Source of the DNA: Vibrio alfacsensis
GTDB taxonomy: Bacteria > Pseudomonadota > Gammaproteobacteria > Enterobacterales > Vibrionaceae
Direction: 5' to 3'
Assembly: GCF_003544875.1 (NCBI RefSeq)
Contig: NZ_CP032093.1
Coordinates: forward strand, 1,116,001 to 1,180,000
Length of the DNA stretch: 64,000 bases
In this document: one piece after another, positions 17,389-26,333 of the stretch
Position numbering within the stretch: the stretch's first letter is position 1
Layout of the letters: every line of letters starts with the position of its first letter
Notes under the pieces: model-generated
Database searches by the model: none
What the model saw: the letters and a program-made list of their open reading frames with translations, nothing else
Told to the model about the DNA's origin: nothing
Program-made: the position numbers and the translations under genes

Positions 17389-18108
17389 CTAATTAACTAC
17401 TGCGAGTCGATGTTTAGAGTCTAGCAGGTGATTAGCTGACGCTTGACGGGCCTTATCTGCATTGCCTGCCATAATGGCATCATAGATCTGACGGTGTTCT
17501 TTGATGCAAGTGCTGCCTTCTTCAGAAGAGTGCGCAATGAAGTTTATAAACATTGTCGTCAAGATATTGCCAAACGGGAGATAAAAGTCATTTCCTGTTG
17601 CGTTGAAGATTAGGCTATGGAAACGAATATCGACCGTCATCCATCTTTCTTGATCAAAAACATCCGCCTCCGAAATCTCAACCATTTGTTGGAAAGTTTC
17701 AGATAATTCAATGCGTTGGTCTGCTGTGGCATGAATTGCGGCCAGTGCACAGGCTTCAGGCTCGATTGCTCGTCTTAAACCTAAGAACTGACTACAGAAT
17801 TGGTCGGTGTCTGCTAAGCCATCCATCCATTCAATGAGTTGAGGATCTAAGAAGTTCCAGTAAGCACGGTTGATAACACGAGTGCCTACTTTTGGTCGAG
17901 ATTCAAGCAATCCTTTAGATGTCAGGAGTTTTACCGCCTCACGTAGCGCAGTGCGGCTAATGCCAAATTGCTCACAAAGGGCCATTTCGCCAGGTAGGAT
18001 TGAACCTTGAGGAAGCTTACCAGACAAAATGCCACGTGCAATTTCACGGGCTACTTGCACATGAAGGCTTCGCTTAGAGCCTGAAATAGAATGAAATTCG
18101 CCAGACAT
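17389..18108 (-). CDS. GntR-family regulator, FadR/FCD subfamily (first paralogue)
   Basis: This 239-residue regulator has an N-terminal winged helix (LHVQVAREIARGILSGKLPQG, then GEMALCEQFGISRTALREAV and VGTRVINRAYWNFLDP) and an all-helical FCD ligand domain. Metal/ligand-site residues of FCD proteins are visible in DIRFHSLIFNATGN, EHRQIYDAI and ANHLLDSKHR. Such proteins repress uronate and hexonate catabolism until an intermediate binds. I chose the ATG at 18108 over the GTG at 18117 because it aligns with the start of the neighbouring paralogue. The two share the same frame of motifs throughout and point away from each other. It is a prime candidate to bind the TTGTA-N-TACAA sites. Operator-like ATGTATTATTT at 18129-18139 suggests autoregulation. 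Confidence 0.88.
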   Translation of the reverse strand: MSGEFHSISGSKRSLHVQVAREIARGILSGKLPQGSILPGEMALCEQFGISRTALREAVKLLTSKGLLESRPKVGTRVINRAYWNFLDPQLIEWMDGLADTDQFCSQFLGLRRAIEPEACALAAIHATADQRIELSETFQQMVEISEADVFDQERWMTVDIRFHSLIFNATGNDFYLPFGNILTTMFINFIAHSSEEGSTCIKEHRQIYDAIMAGNADKARQASANHLLDSKHRLAVVN

Positions 18109-18117
18109 AATCTTCAC

Positions 18118-18488
18118 TTAATTGATAAATATGTATTATTTAATCCGTACTATAGCACCCCTCGCCGTACCTACCAAGCAGATGTTTCCGTAATATAAGA
18201 ATGCTCACAAATGACGATTCAACAGTCGTTTCATGTTTGTTTGTATTCAATTTAGTGTAGTTCATTGTTTCATTACCCTCCTTTTCTTTCTGATTATTCA
18301 TACAAATTGTGGCGTTGAGTTTTTCTCTGTTGTGATCGATAACACGTATTCAATCAAATTTGGCGCGGTTTTGTCTGCTATGACTCAATTATCAAAGTGT
18401 ATGGTTGCGACAAAGAGTAATATTGTATTATTTATTTGCAAATTAATCAGTGTTAGGGCACTGCAAGAAAAATTATTAGGAGCGCTAA
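18118..18488. promoter_or_regulatory. Divergent control region between the two GntR genes
   Basis: This 371-base AT-rich region holds promoters for both regulators. Imperfect operator copies sit close to each start: ATGTATTATTT at 18129-18139 and TTGTATTATTT at 18423-18433. The two share the same nine core bases in the same orientation. ORFs read through here look accidental. Confidence 0.5.
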
Positions 18489-19205
18489 ATGGCACAGTTT
18501 TCTCTTGTAGAAGATTCACATCGTAAGATTCATGTGCAAGTTGCCAGGCAAATCGCCCGTAAAATACTGTCAGGTGAGTTAAATCAGCACGAAAGGCTGC
18601 CAAGTGAAATGGATCTCTGCGATGCATTTGGTGTTAGTCGCACAGCCCTACGTGAGTCAACCAAATTGCTATCTGCAAAAGGGCTTATTGAGTCTAAACC
18701 GAAAGTGGGTACGACCGTCTGCCAGCGTAACAATTGGCACTTTTTAGACCCTCAGCTCTTAGATTGGATCCGAGATCTTGAGAATACTGAACCATTTTTG
18801 GCTCAGTTTTTAGGGTTACGTAAAGCCATTGAACCAGAAGCTTGTGCATTGGCTGCAAGTAATGCGACAGCAGAGCACAGAAAGGAATTGTCTGTCATTT
18901 TTCAGCGTATGACTTTGGCCGCTGAACGTTATGAGTATGATGATTGGACGGCTAATGATCACTTATTTCACCAGACAATTTTCCTTTCAACGGGGAATCA
19001 ATTCTATATTCCGTTTAGTAATATTCTCTCTACCATTTTTAAGCTGTTTATCGATCATTCAGCCGAAGGTGGTCGATTTTGCATTGAAGAGCATTGCGAG
19101 ATATATGATGCCATTATGGCGGGAAATGGAGCTCAAGCTCGCTTGGCATCGCACACTTTGCTTAATGACGAAAACCAAAAACTGTCTCAGGTTGTCAATG
19201 CTTGA
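18489..19205 (+). CDS. GntR-family regulator, FadR/FCD subfamily (second paralogue)
   Basis: This 238-residue protein is clearly homologous to the regulator at 17389: the winged helix reads IHVQVARQIARKILSGEL, then EMDLCDAFGVSRTALRES and VGTTVCQRNNWHFLDPQLLDWI, and the FCD domain contains FLGLRKAIEPEACALAA, DHLFHQTIFLSTGN and EHCEIYDAIMAGNGAQAR. AGGAG precedes the ATG at good spacing. The wing and FCD cores are nearly the same in both proteins, which suggests an old duplication and possibly overlapping operators, with different ligands such as DEH and KDG. The C-terminal His pair of the other copy (NHLLDSKHR) is replaced here by HTLLNDENQ, so metal or ligand binding may differ. Confidence 0.88.
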   Translation: MAQFSLVEDSHRKIHVQVARQIARKILSGELNQHERLPSEMDLCDAFGVSRTALRESTKLLSAKGLIESKPKVGTTVCQRNNWHFLDPQLLDWIRDLENTEPFLAQFLGLRKAIEPEACALAASNATAEHRKELSVIFQRMTLAAERYEYDDWTANDHLFHQTIFLSTGNQFYIPFSNILSTIFKLFIDHSAEGGRFCIEEHCEIYDAIMAGNGAQARLASHTLLNDENQKLSQVVNA

Positions 19206-19317
19206 AAACCCTATATGTGTTTGATTTTGCTTTAAGCACATAAGAAGAGGGCAGAGCTAGCATTCTAGTGCTGATGACAACGGCTTGTTGTGATAGTGGT
19301 TATCGATGATAGCGGTC

Positions 19318-19328
19318 TTCTATTACAA
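19318..19328. promoter_or_regulatory. GntR-type operator, near-perfect copy (MATE gene)
   Basis: TTCTATTACAA has one mismatch to TTGTATTACAA. It lies 17 bases before the MATE start codon, between the second regulator and the exporter, where a bound repressor would block transcription. Confidence 0.45.
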
Positions 19329-19344
19329 TTTTTAAAGGTCTACC

Positions 19345-20703
19345 ATGGTTTCCCAATCCTACGTAAGAAAAAATTTATCTCTCGCTTGGCCCTTGGCTTT
19401 GAATGCATTGTTAATGCAATCGATGCTAATGATCGACACTTTCCTTGTATCACCTCTCGGTGAAATTTCCCTTGCTGCAATGGGTATTGCGACCACTATC
19501 GTGTCTTTTGTGCTAGGGGTTCAAATGGCATTGGCGAATGGCTCTCAATTGGTACTTAGCCGAGCGGTAGGTTCTGGACAACATCTTTCGTTGAACAAAG
19601 GTTTTTGGGCAGGCTTAATTATCAACGTTTTGGTCGCGGTCTTATTTTGGACGTTAATTACCGCCTTTGACAAAGTGTTGATCAGTAAATTGACTGATAA
19701 TGTTGCTCTGTATGCAGAGACGGAACGTTACCTAGCGGTTGCCAAGTTCATCATTATTTTCAATGCGATAACCCAAGTAATGATTGCGTTGTTTAATGCG
19801 TTAGGTAGAACTAAAGTGCCGTTTAAAGGTTACTTAATTGAGTTACCTGTAAACATGGCAATGTCTTATGCCTTAATTCATGGTTTGTTCGGCTTTGAAG
19901 GTATTGGTGTTCAAGGTGCAGCAGCAGGCAGTTTAATCGCTATAATGGTGCGACTTCTGTACTTGACCTTGTGTATTAAGTTAGACGATTCCATTGTCTT
20001 GTCGATCCAAAGTTTGGATGCGTCATTGAAGAGTAACACGCTCAACCATTTCAAAGAGATTTTCCCCGTTGCAGCAAACGTGACTATGCTGCAAACCGGT
20101 GCGACTATTTATATGCTGTTATACTCGCAGCTTACCTTGAATGCTTATGTCGCGATGACAATTGTGATGCCTTGGATTAAAGCGGGTACACAGTTCATTA
20201 CTGCATGGGCGCATTCGTCAGCGATTACGATTAGCCAAGCGATTGGGTCTCGACAAATGGATGATCTGCGCAAGAATGTCGATATCAGTATCGATATGGC
20301 TGTAATGATCTCATTTGTATCTGCCGTATTCTTTCTCGTACTGAGTTTTGTTCTACCGGACTTATATCCAGATTTGGACCCAAGTACGTATGTCGCGCTT
20401 GCTTCCATTGCACCGTTATACATTTTGTTGCCGATTGTACGTGGTTATAACACGGTACATGGGCATGTTTTACGTGCATTAGGCAAGACGACAGAAGTAT
20501 TCAAGATTAACTTCACAGGCCAGTGGATTATTTCCATACCTCTGTGTGCGTTGATCATTCTTCATTGGGATCTTTCTTTTTTCTGGGCATTCGCTGTCAT
20601 GCCGTTTGAGGAGATAGTCAAAGCATTGCCATTTAGGCACTTGGCGCGTAAGTCTCTGAATGAGTTTGATTTAAAGAAAGCTGAAAACTTGATGTATGAC
20701 TAG
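19345..20703 (+). CDS. MATE-family efflux transporter
   Basis: This 452-residue protein has about 12 membrane segments in two homologous halves, beginning LSLAWPLALNALLMQSMLMIDTFLVSPLG, the usual MATE opening, with a matching second half around TMLQTGATIYMLLYSQL. MATE proteins export cations or drugs in exchange for sodium or protons. AAAGGTCTACC places a good ribosome site before the ATG at 19345. It lies between the regulator pair and the YhcH gene, inside the alginate cluster. A one-mismatch operator just upstream suggests co-regulation, so it could export a toxic intermediate or an excess uronate. That role is inference; MATE genes are also common as unrelated neighbours. Confidence 0.85.
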   Translation: MVSQSYVRKNLSLAWPLALNALLMQSMLMIDTFLVSPLGEISLAAMGIATTIVSFVLGVQMALANGSQLVLSRAVGSGQHLSLNKGFWAGLIINVLVAVLFWTLITAFDKVLISKLTDNVALYAETERYLAVAKFIIIFNAITQVMIALFNALGRTKVPFKGYLIELPVNMAMSYALIHGLFGFEGIGVQGAAAGSLIAIMVRLLYLTLCIKLDDSIVLSIQSLDASLKSNTLNHFKEIFPVAANVTMLQTGATIYMLLYSQLTLNAYVAMTIVMPWIKAGTQFITAWAHSSAITISQAIGSRQMDDLRKNVDISIDMAVMISFVSAVFFLVLSFVLPDLYPDLDPSTYVALASIAPLYILLPIVRGYNTVHGHVLRALGKTTEVFKINFTGQWIISIPLCALIILHWDLSFFWAFAVMPFEEIVKALPFRHLARKSLNEFDLKKAENLMYD

Positions 20704-20727
20704 ATGATGAGGGCTTTATCGTTGTTC

Positions 20728-20766
20728 AATCCCCCTATGACTGAGTGCATCGGAAGGGGGATATTG
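20728..20766. terminator. Probable bidirectional terminator between MATE and YhcH genes
   Basis: ATCCCCCT (20729-20736) pairs with AGGGGGAT (20755-20762) between convergent genes. The loop is long and flanking T-runs are short, so confidence is moderate. Confidence 0.45.
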
Positions 20767-20779
20767 ATTTAGAATCGAA

Positions 20780-21250
20780 TTATGAGTTTAACCAGTCATT
20801 GGCTACTTTGATGATGGCTTTACGCACAGCCATAGGTTTATTGATCGCAACAAGAGGGCGATGAGGTTGCTGCGTTGCAAAAATCACGAAGTCTTCAGGT
20901 TGTAAGTCAACAAATCTCTCTTCGGTAATATCTTCGCTAAACGCTACGTCATTACTTTCGAATTTATCTTCGGCGATACTGTTGAACGGCTTTAAACTGT
21001 AGCCAAATCGCTCTTCACCGGAAAGAAGGATTTGCACATCTAGGTATTTGCGATGGCATTCTGATTTTCGTTCTTCAAGTGATTGAGTATGATCATCAAC
21101 AACAAAAAAGAAGACATCTTCGCCTTCTAGATTGTATTTACCATTTTCGACGTTGTTATTCAGTTGTTGTCTAACACTTGCGATAACTTCTAATAGTTTT
21201 TCAGATAGCTCATAACAGTTATCTAGGGTGGATAAATTTCCTTTAATCAC
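20780..21250 (-). CDS. YhcH/YjgK/YiaL-family cupin-like sugar-pathway protein
   Basis: This protein of about 156 residues belongs to the beta-barrel family that includes EbgC, YiaL and YhcH, found beside sialate, uronate and other sugar-acid genes. Visible family signs are the opening IKGNLSTLDNCYELSEKLLE, KSECHRKYLDVQILLSGEERFGY (metal-site His and Glu region) and VIFATQQPHRPLVAIN (His near the C-terminal half). Function is poorly defined; mutarotase- or isomerase-like handling of an open sugar acid is usually proposed. I prefer the GTG at 21250 because GAGG lies six bases before it and the protein then begins MIKGNL; an ATG at 21262 is in frame. A perfect operator at 21389 ties it to the alginate regulon. 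Confidence 0.8.
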   Translation of the reverse strand: MIKGNLSTLDNCYELSEKLLEVIASVRQQLNNNVENGKYNLEGEDVFFFVVDDHTQSLEERKSECHRKYLDVQILLSGEERFGYSLKPFNSIAEDKFESNDVAFSEDITEERFVDLQPEDFVIFATQQPHRPLVAINKPMAVRKAIIKVANDWLNS

Positions 21251-21388
21251 AATGATCCTCATTCATCATTTTATTGGCCACAAGACGATATGTCGGCGAC
21301 CTATTCTTATCTATGGTGTTCGGTTGTTATATGAGTGCTGGAGAATCCACTGTTAGGATAGGTTAAGCACATCACAAGACCAATACTA

Positions 21389-21399
21389 TTGTATTACAA
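21389..21399. promoter_or_regulatory. GntR-type operator, perfect (YhcH gene)
   Basis: TTGTATTACAA, about 140 bases upstream of the YhcH-type start codon. Confidence 0.7.
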
Positions 21400-21522
21400 T
21401 AAAGGTTAGTGAGTTACATCAATATGTATGATGCATACCTCAAATAATCAAACTTATTAACTAATTAGCCTGCTGAACAGACTGATAAGTAAGCGTCCGT
21501 ATTTGCATTCGTTCTTTAGATT

Positions 21523-21549
21523 AAAAAGCCGAACATGACGTCCGGCTTT
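21523..21549 (-). terminator. Rho-independent terminator of the PL17 operon
   Basis: AAAGCCG pairs with CGGCTTT across an 11-base loop; the minus strand continues with TTTTTAA-type sequence. It is 46 bases past the lyase stop. Confidence 0.65.
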
Positions 21550-21594
21550 GAATTAGTTCCCGATTTTACATTAATTTTAGTGACTAGCTAAAGA

Positions 21595-23760
21595 TTAAAT
21601 TTGTGCGAATGCGCCTTCCCAAGTGTAAGTCACACCGTCGAACTCAACGCAATGTGCCGCGTTCTGTTTGTCTTCGTCTAGGTTGCAGATAGCGAAGTGG
21701 TAAGCGTTGCCTGTGGTTGTTTGCAGACGAATCACGGTACCCACTTCGTTGTTGCCAACGACGGTTACTGACTCTACTAGACCACGAGCGCCAACCGATG
21801 CTTCGATAGACTCGTTGAAGTAACCGTGTGTCTCTAGAACAGAAGCAAACACGTGGTTCTGACCAGATTGACGTAAGATCAGTGCTGGTTCGCTCTTCAA
21901 GTTGAAGTCTGGATCATTTGCGCCAGTGCGAGTGAAGAACACTTCACCACCGTTTGCTGCACTCGTTACAAGCGAGTAGTAGCTGTTGTCGTGCAACCAG
22001 CTTACAAGCGAGCTGCTTTGCACTTTACCCGAACCCACATTCCATAGATGCTGGTAGCCGTTGTCTTCGCCCATTGGACGCAGCGTGCTTTCTACATCGT
22101 ATTCAAAATCCGTACGGATGATTTGACCAGAGTAGTGCACTGGCAGGTCGTATTGGTGCTCTTGATCTGCTTCGATGCGGTAAACATCAATCACAAGCGG
22201 TTTTTCGAATTCTGGCAACTCAGCAAGAATGATGCTGCGCTGCATGTCTACACCGTTGTAGTAACCAGAAATACGACCGCTCATGCCTTGCAGCTTTTCG
22301 TCATCAGCTTTGAAGAAGTGCTTAGAACCGAACTTGGTTTCTGCTAGTGCTGTGTCGAAGTTGTTTTGCGTCTTTTGGTCTACCGTTACTGTGTTGTGCG
22401 CGACTGTCTGCTTACAGTAAGACTTGTTCTCTGGGATGTAACGACCGCCAAATTTAGGCTCAACGTTTACCCAGCGACCAAAGCCGTAATCGTGCAGCAC
22501 TTCATGACCGCGGTTAAACACGCTAAGGTGCAGACCATCGTAGTGACCGTGGTCTAGCGCTGAGTGGTACTGGTGATCGCTGCCATGCTGACCAAACCAG
22601 ATAAGCGCCATCGTATCGTCGTCTTGTTCGTCACGATGACGAAGAATGCTTACGCCACCTTTTTCGCCTTCAGGGCCGTCTGTTACGAATAGGCTACCCC
22701 AGTTGAACGGTTTGATGTTGTCTGTTGCTGCAACTGCGTCAGACAATGTCTTGCCTGAGATATGAACCCAAACATCTTGCTGGTGGTCTGCCATGCCAAG
22801 TAGCGTTTCAGACTGCTCGTAACGGTGGAAACATACTGACGTTGCCATGATTACGCCTTCATCGTTAATCGAAATCGTCTTCGATGAATCGTTCAGTGCT
22901 GGCAAAGTACCATCTGGGAATGCCGTCTTAAATACTGCGTAAGACGTGGTCTTGATGACCGAATCGTTGAACTCGTAGATACCAAGCTCAGGCTGACGAC
23001 GTTCAATCGCTTCAGCAAATAGGTAGATTGGACGCAGCGAGAAACGGTGGTAGTAAGGACCTTCCATGTAGTAGCCGTCTGGCGAGAACAGTTGATCTAA
23101 CTGAGCTAGGAAGCCGCCGCTCACTTTGTCCAGTTTCAAGCCGTAAAGCGCTTTGTCTACCGCTTCTTGATCGTTAATTGCGTAACCACAGATACCCACT
23201 GCTGCTACTGCCCACAGACCGTGGTTGTGTACGATGTCGAAGTCGTGACCGTAAGTGACTACGAACAGCTCAATCATTTGTTTGAACAGGTCGTTTTCAA
23301 TCAGTGTTTTTTGCTCTTCTTCCAACGTGTGGTAAATGCAGCTATACGCACAAGACGCGTATAGCATCCACATGTTCTCGTTCAGAGTTTGGTGGAAGAT
23401 CTTACCCGGAGGGTTAGAGTCACGGCTGGTGTTGCTTTCTAGCGTCGGGTATACCTTCGCGTAAGCCGTTAGCATGTCGACGATGTAATCGCGGTATTTC
23501 TGTTCGCCAGTGATAAGGAATAGGCGACCCGCTAGATCAATGTGGATGTAGTTTTGCTTGTGGCGGTTGTGCTCGTAACCACCACCTTCGCCGTGACCTG
23601 GAACTTCAATACCGACCTCGGCCATGTAAGCGTCAGTTTGTTTGATGTCACGTGCTAATGCATTTCCTAATAGGCTATCCGTGCCAAGTGCTTTGCTTAG
23701 TTCTGCCGCTTCTTCAAAGTTCATTAATAGCGGTTGGTAAGACTGGGTTTGGTAGCTCAT
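21595..23760 (-). CDS. PL17-like oligoalginate lyase (second gene of the pair)
   Basis: This 721-residue protein has an N-terminal (alpha/alpha) toroid (about 1-330) and a C-terminal heparinase II/III-like beta-sandwich (about 350-720). No signal peptide is visible, so it acts in the cytoplasm on imported oligomers, releasing unsaturated uronate exolytically. Catalytic residues fit the PL17 pattern: Asn179-His180 in VHNHGLWAVAAVG, Tyr in DGYYMEGPYYHRF (about 228-240), and a His in DHGHYDGLHLSVFNRG. The substrate entry motif PGHGEGGGYEHNRHKQNY is at 54-71. AGGAG lies at good spacing before the ATG. It begins two bases after the stop of a similar lyase gene, so the two are coupled. It strongly recalls the Oal-type exolyases of alginate-using vibrios. 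PL15 is the main alternative. Confidence 0.88.
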   Translation of the reverse strand: MSYQTQSYQPLLMNFEEAAELSKALGTDSLLGNALARDIKQTDAYMAEVGIEVPGHGEGGGYEHNRHKQNYIHIDLAGRLFLITGEQKYRDYIVDMLTAYAKVYPTLESNTSRDSNPPGKIFHQTLNENMWMLYASCAYSCIYHTLEEEQKTLIENDLFKQMIELFVVTYGHDFDIVHNHGLWAVAAVGICGYAINDQEAVDKALYGLKLDKVSGGFLAQLDQLFSPDGYYMEGPYYHRFSLRPIYLFAEAIERRQPELGIYEFNDSVIKTTSYAVFKTAFPDGTLPALNDSSKTISINDEGVIMATSVCFHRYEQSETLLGMADHQQDVWVHISGKTLSDAVAATDNIKPFNWGSLFVTDGPEGEKGGVSILRHRDEQDDDTMALIWFGQHGSDHQYHSALDHGHYDGLHLSVFNRGHEVLHDYGFGRWVNVEPKFGGRYIPENKSYCKQTVAHNTVTVDQKTQNNFDTALAETKFGSKHFFKADDEKLQGMSGRISGYYNGVDMQRSIILAELPEFEKPLVIDVYRIEADQEHQYDLPVHYSGQIIRTDFEYDVESTLRPMGEDNGYQHLWNVGSGKVQSSSLVSWLHDNSYYSLVTSAANGGEVFFTRTGANDPDFNLKSEPALILRQSGQNHVFASVLETHGYFNESIEASVGARGLVESVTVVGNNEVGTVIRLQTTTGNAYHFAICNLDEDKQNAAHCVEFDGVTYTWEGAFAQI

Positions 23761-23762
23761 TA

Positions 23763-25946
23763 TTATTTCTCCTGCCCGAATGCATTCACTTCTAGAGAGT
23801 AGAAGCCATTCCAGCTGTAGGTTTTACCGTTCAATTCTACTTGGTGTGGGGTTTGGTCGTCAGCGCCTAGCACATTGCTGATCATCACAGTAACCAGTGA
23901 TTTTTCAGTCGTGATTTCTACGATGCTGCCAACGGCGTTGTAACCCACGACGCGGATATCTTTCACCTGACCACGTGCATTCACCGACTGCTCAAACTCT
24001 TCGTTGAAGTAGCCGTGTGTTTCTAGCACAGAAGCAAATAGTGTCGATTCGCCCTTGCTGCGTAGAATGAATGCCGGTTCGCTACGTAGGTTAAAGCTTG
24101 GGTCATTGGCGCCAGTGCGAGTGAAGATCACTTCATTATCGCCGTTCTGTTTCGCGCTGCTGCTTGTGCCTAACCAAGTGTAGTAGGTGTTGTTTTGTAG
24201 CCAGCTAACCAGCGCCGTATCTTGCACTTTGCCGCTCGCTACTTTCCAAAGGTGTTGGTAACCGAAGTCATCGCCAAGCGTGTTCAGTTCACCAAAGCTT
24301 TGATAATCGAAGTTAGTGCGTACGATTTGACCATCGTATTGATGAGAGTAGTCGTACTGATGCTCGCCTTCATCTTCAATGCGGTAAAGGTCTAGCAATA
24401 GCGGTGCTTCAAGCTCATCTAAGCTAAGCATGAACACACTGCGTTGCATGTCTGTATTCGGGTAATGGTCGTTCGCAAACGCACTCATACCGTTGATTTC
24501 AGTGCCTTCTACTTTGAAGAAGTGAGGCAAACCGTGCACCGAGTCAGCGCGGTCTACATCGAAACCATTCTGACATTGCTCATCAATCGTTACCGCGTTG
24601 TGCGCGATAGTTTGACGTGCATACGATTTGTTTTCGTCTAGGTAACGACCGCCGAATTTAGGCTCAACGTTTACCCAGCGACAGAAGCCGTATTCACGCA
24701 GTACTTCTTGACCACGGTTGAAGAAGGTAATGCCAAGCGTATCGAAGTTACCATGTCCCATGCCGTGTTGACCGTAGTTCATCACAAGCTGTGACACATC
24801 ACCGGTTTTATCCTGCATACGGATAAAGCCTTGTGCTCCGTTATTACCAGTTGGACCTTCGTTGAGCTCCACACTCGGCCAGAAAGGCATGCCGATTTCA
24901 CGGTCTGCGATGGCTTTATCGTAAGCTTGAGAAAGCTCAAGACCACATGGGTGCATCCAAACGGCGTTTTGAATTTTCGCCATACCTAGGATGTTGTCAT
25001 CCAAGCCCCTGTCACCTTGAAAACCATAGTGCTTGCTGTATACGCTTACTGCAACTTGAACGCCCATGTCGGTAATGCTCATGGTACGAGATGCGTCGTT
25101 TAGGGCAGGGAACTCACCATTCGGATAAGCGGTTGCCAGCATCGCTTGTACTGTGTTGCCAATCACTTTGTCTTTGTAGTTGTAGATGTCTACTTCAGGC
25201 ATGTGACGGTGTACGACTTCTGCAAATACACAAGTTGGACGAATCGCATAACGATGGTAGTACGGGCCTTCCATGTAGTAACCAGAAGGGGCGAACAACT
25301 GTGAGATTTGCGCTAAGAAGCCGCCGGTATCATCACGGTCTTGACCGTACACCGACATCTCTAGATATTCAGGTTTGCCAATGGCTAGACCACAGATCCC
25401 AACAGCCGCAACTGCCCAGATACCGTGGTTGTGAATACGGTCGAAATCGTGCGCGTATTTCACTGTGAACATGTCTAGCATTGGTTCGAAAATACGCTCA
25501 ACAACGGCTGTGCGCTCTTCTTCTGTCATCACTGATGCCACGCAAGAGTATGCAAGGCTAGTAAACATTAACCAACAGTGTTCATTAAGGATCTGGTGGA
25601 AAAGACGACCTGTTGGGTTAGTGTTTTTCTGAACGTGGAAATCAAAAGTTAGGTATTTCTCTGCGTAAATAGCAAGAAGATCTTTAACGAACTGCGCGTA
25701 CTTGTCTTCTTGAGTGATCAAGAACAAGCGACCCGCTAAGTTCATGTAGGTATAGTTTTGTTTGTGGCGGTTGTGCTCGTAGCCACCCGCTTCGCCGTGA
25801 CCTGGTACGTCTAGAGGCAGACGCATAAAGGTTTCAAGTTCCTTGCGATTCGCTTCAATGGATTTGCCCATTAAGCTCGGCTTTCCTACTTCCTTTCTTA
25901 GTAGTTCGACTTCTGCTTCAGTCAACAAAATCGGTTGTGTAGTCAT
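23763..25946 (-). CDS. PL17-like oligoalginate lyase (first gene of the pair)
   Basis: This protein of about 727 residues is a paralogue of the downstream lyase, with the same two domains and no signal peptide. Matching sites are Asn173-His174 in IHNHGIWAVAAVG, Tyr in SGYYMEGPYYHRY and PGHGEAGGYEHNRHKQNY. The His position differs in context: here GHGNFDTLGITFFNRG replaces HGHYDGLHLSVFNRG, which may change chain-length or M/G preference. The ATG at 25946 is chosen because GAGGGTGG sits correctly before it; a GTG at 25958 is in frame but falls in the ribosome site. A diverged operator copy (25997-26007) lies 51 bases upstream. It should work with the downstream enzyme to complete depolymerisation. 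Confidence 0.87.
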   Translation of the reverse strand: MTTQPILLTEAEVELLRKEVGKPSLMGKSIEANRKELETFMRLPLDVPGHGEAGGYEHNRHKQNYTYMNLAGRLFLITQEDKYAQFVKDLLAIYAEKYLTFDFHVQKNTNPTGRLFHQILNEHCWLMFTSLAYSCVASVMTEEERTAVVERIFEPMLDMFTVKYAHDFDRIHNHGIWAVAAVGICGLAIGKPEYLEMSVYGQDRDDTGGFLAQISQLFAPSGYYMEGPYYHRYAIRPTCVFAEVVHRHMPEVDIYNYKDKVIGNTVQAMLATAYPNGEFPALNDASRTMSITDMGVQVAVSVYSKHYGFQGDRGLDDNILGMAKIQNAVWMHPCGLELSQAYDKAIADREIGMPFWPSVELNEGPTGNNGAQGFIRMQDKTGDVSQLVMNYGQHGMGHGNFDTLGITFFNRGQEVLREYGFCRWVNVEPKFGGRYLDENKSYARQTIAHNAVTIDEQCQNGFDVDRADSVHGLPHFFKVEGTEINGMSAFANDHYPNTDMQRSVFMLSLDELEAPLLLDLYRIEDEGEHQYDYSHQYDGQIVRTNFDYQSFGELNTLGDDFGYQHLWKVASGKVQDTALVSWLQNNTYYTWLGTSSSAKQNGDNEVIFTRTGANDPSFNLRSEPAFILRSKGESTLFASVLETHGYFNEEFEQSVNARGQVKDIRVVGYNAVGSIVEITTEKSLVTVMISNVLGADDQTPHQVELNGKTYSWNGFYSLEVNAFGQEK

Positions 25947-25996
25947 TTTCTTTACCACCCTCAGATGAAGTGTGTTGTTTTCTTAAACTTTCAATA

Positions 25997-26007
25997 AAGT
26001 AATACAA
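25997..26007. promoter_or_regulatory. GntR-type operator, diverged (PL17 operon)
   Basis: AAGTAATACAA, read on the minus strand as TTGTATTACTT. It has two mismatches in one arm and lies 51 bases upstream of the PL17 start. Confidence 0.45.
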
Positions 26008-26185
26008 TATTAAGTTTGTTTGTAGGTTTTGTGGTGAAAAGAGAGTAAAATCACGTGGATTAATATAAACCATTGATTTGTAGTGGTGTAAAAATCCTTT
26101 TATGACTGATGCTTGTGCGTTATCAATCGATAAGTGAAATGATTTAGATCGTTCCACTTGACGAATGTCACATATTTTAGATATA

Positions 26186-26196
26186 TTGTATTACAA
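26186..26196. promoter_or_regulatory. GntR-type operator, perfect (kdgF-kdgK-eda operon)
   Basis: TTGTATTACAA, 138 bases upstream of the preferred kdgF start. Confidence 0.72.
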
Positions 26197-26333
26197 ATGG
26201 GAGTGATCGGATATGCTCGTTACCAATTCAGCAGCGAATCCTTTCTCTTTGATTTTGGCTTTGAATGAAAAGTACATAGGAGAAGAGAGTTTAGCAGGGT
26301 GAGCTTTAATAGAGACTTTTTAGGAGTATGACG

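Larger units (their letters stand above)
21251..21594. other. Intergenic region with operator and PL17 operon terminator
   Basis: This gap carries the perfect operator at 21389-21399, which serves the YhcH gene, and the minus-strand terminator at 21523-21549 that ends the PL17 operon. No ORF of note. Confidence 0.5.
25947..26333. promoter_or_regulatory. Divergent promoter region of PL17 and kdgF operons
   Basis: This AT-rich region separates two divergent alginate operons. A diverged operator (AAGTAATACAA, 25997-26007) is near the lyase start and a perfect one (26186-26196) faces kdgF. I see no ORF that deserves annotation. Confidence 0.55.

Noticed and set aside
18233..18627. Short ORFs on both strands in the GntR intergenic region
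   Set aside because: They overlap the promoters and start of the second regulator and show no family features.
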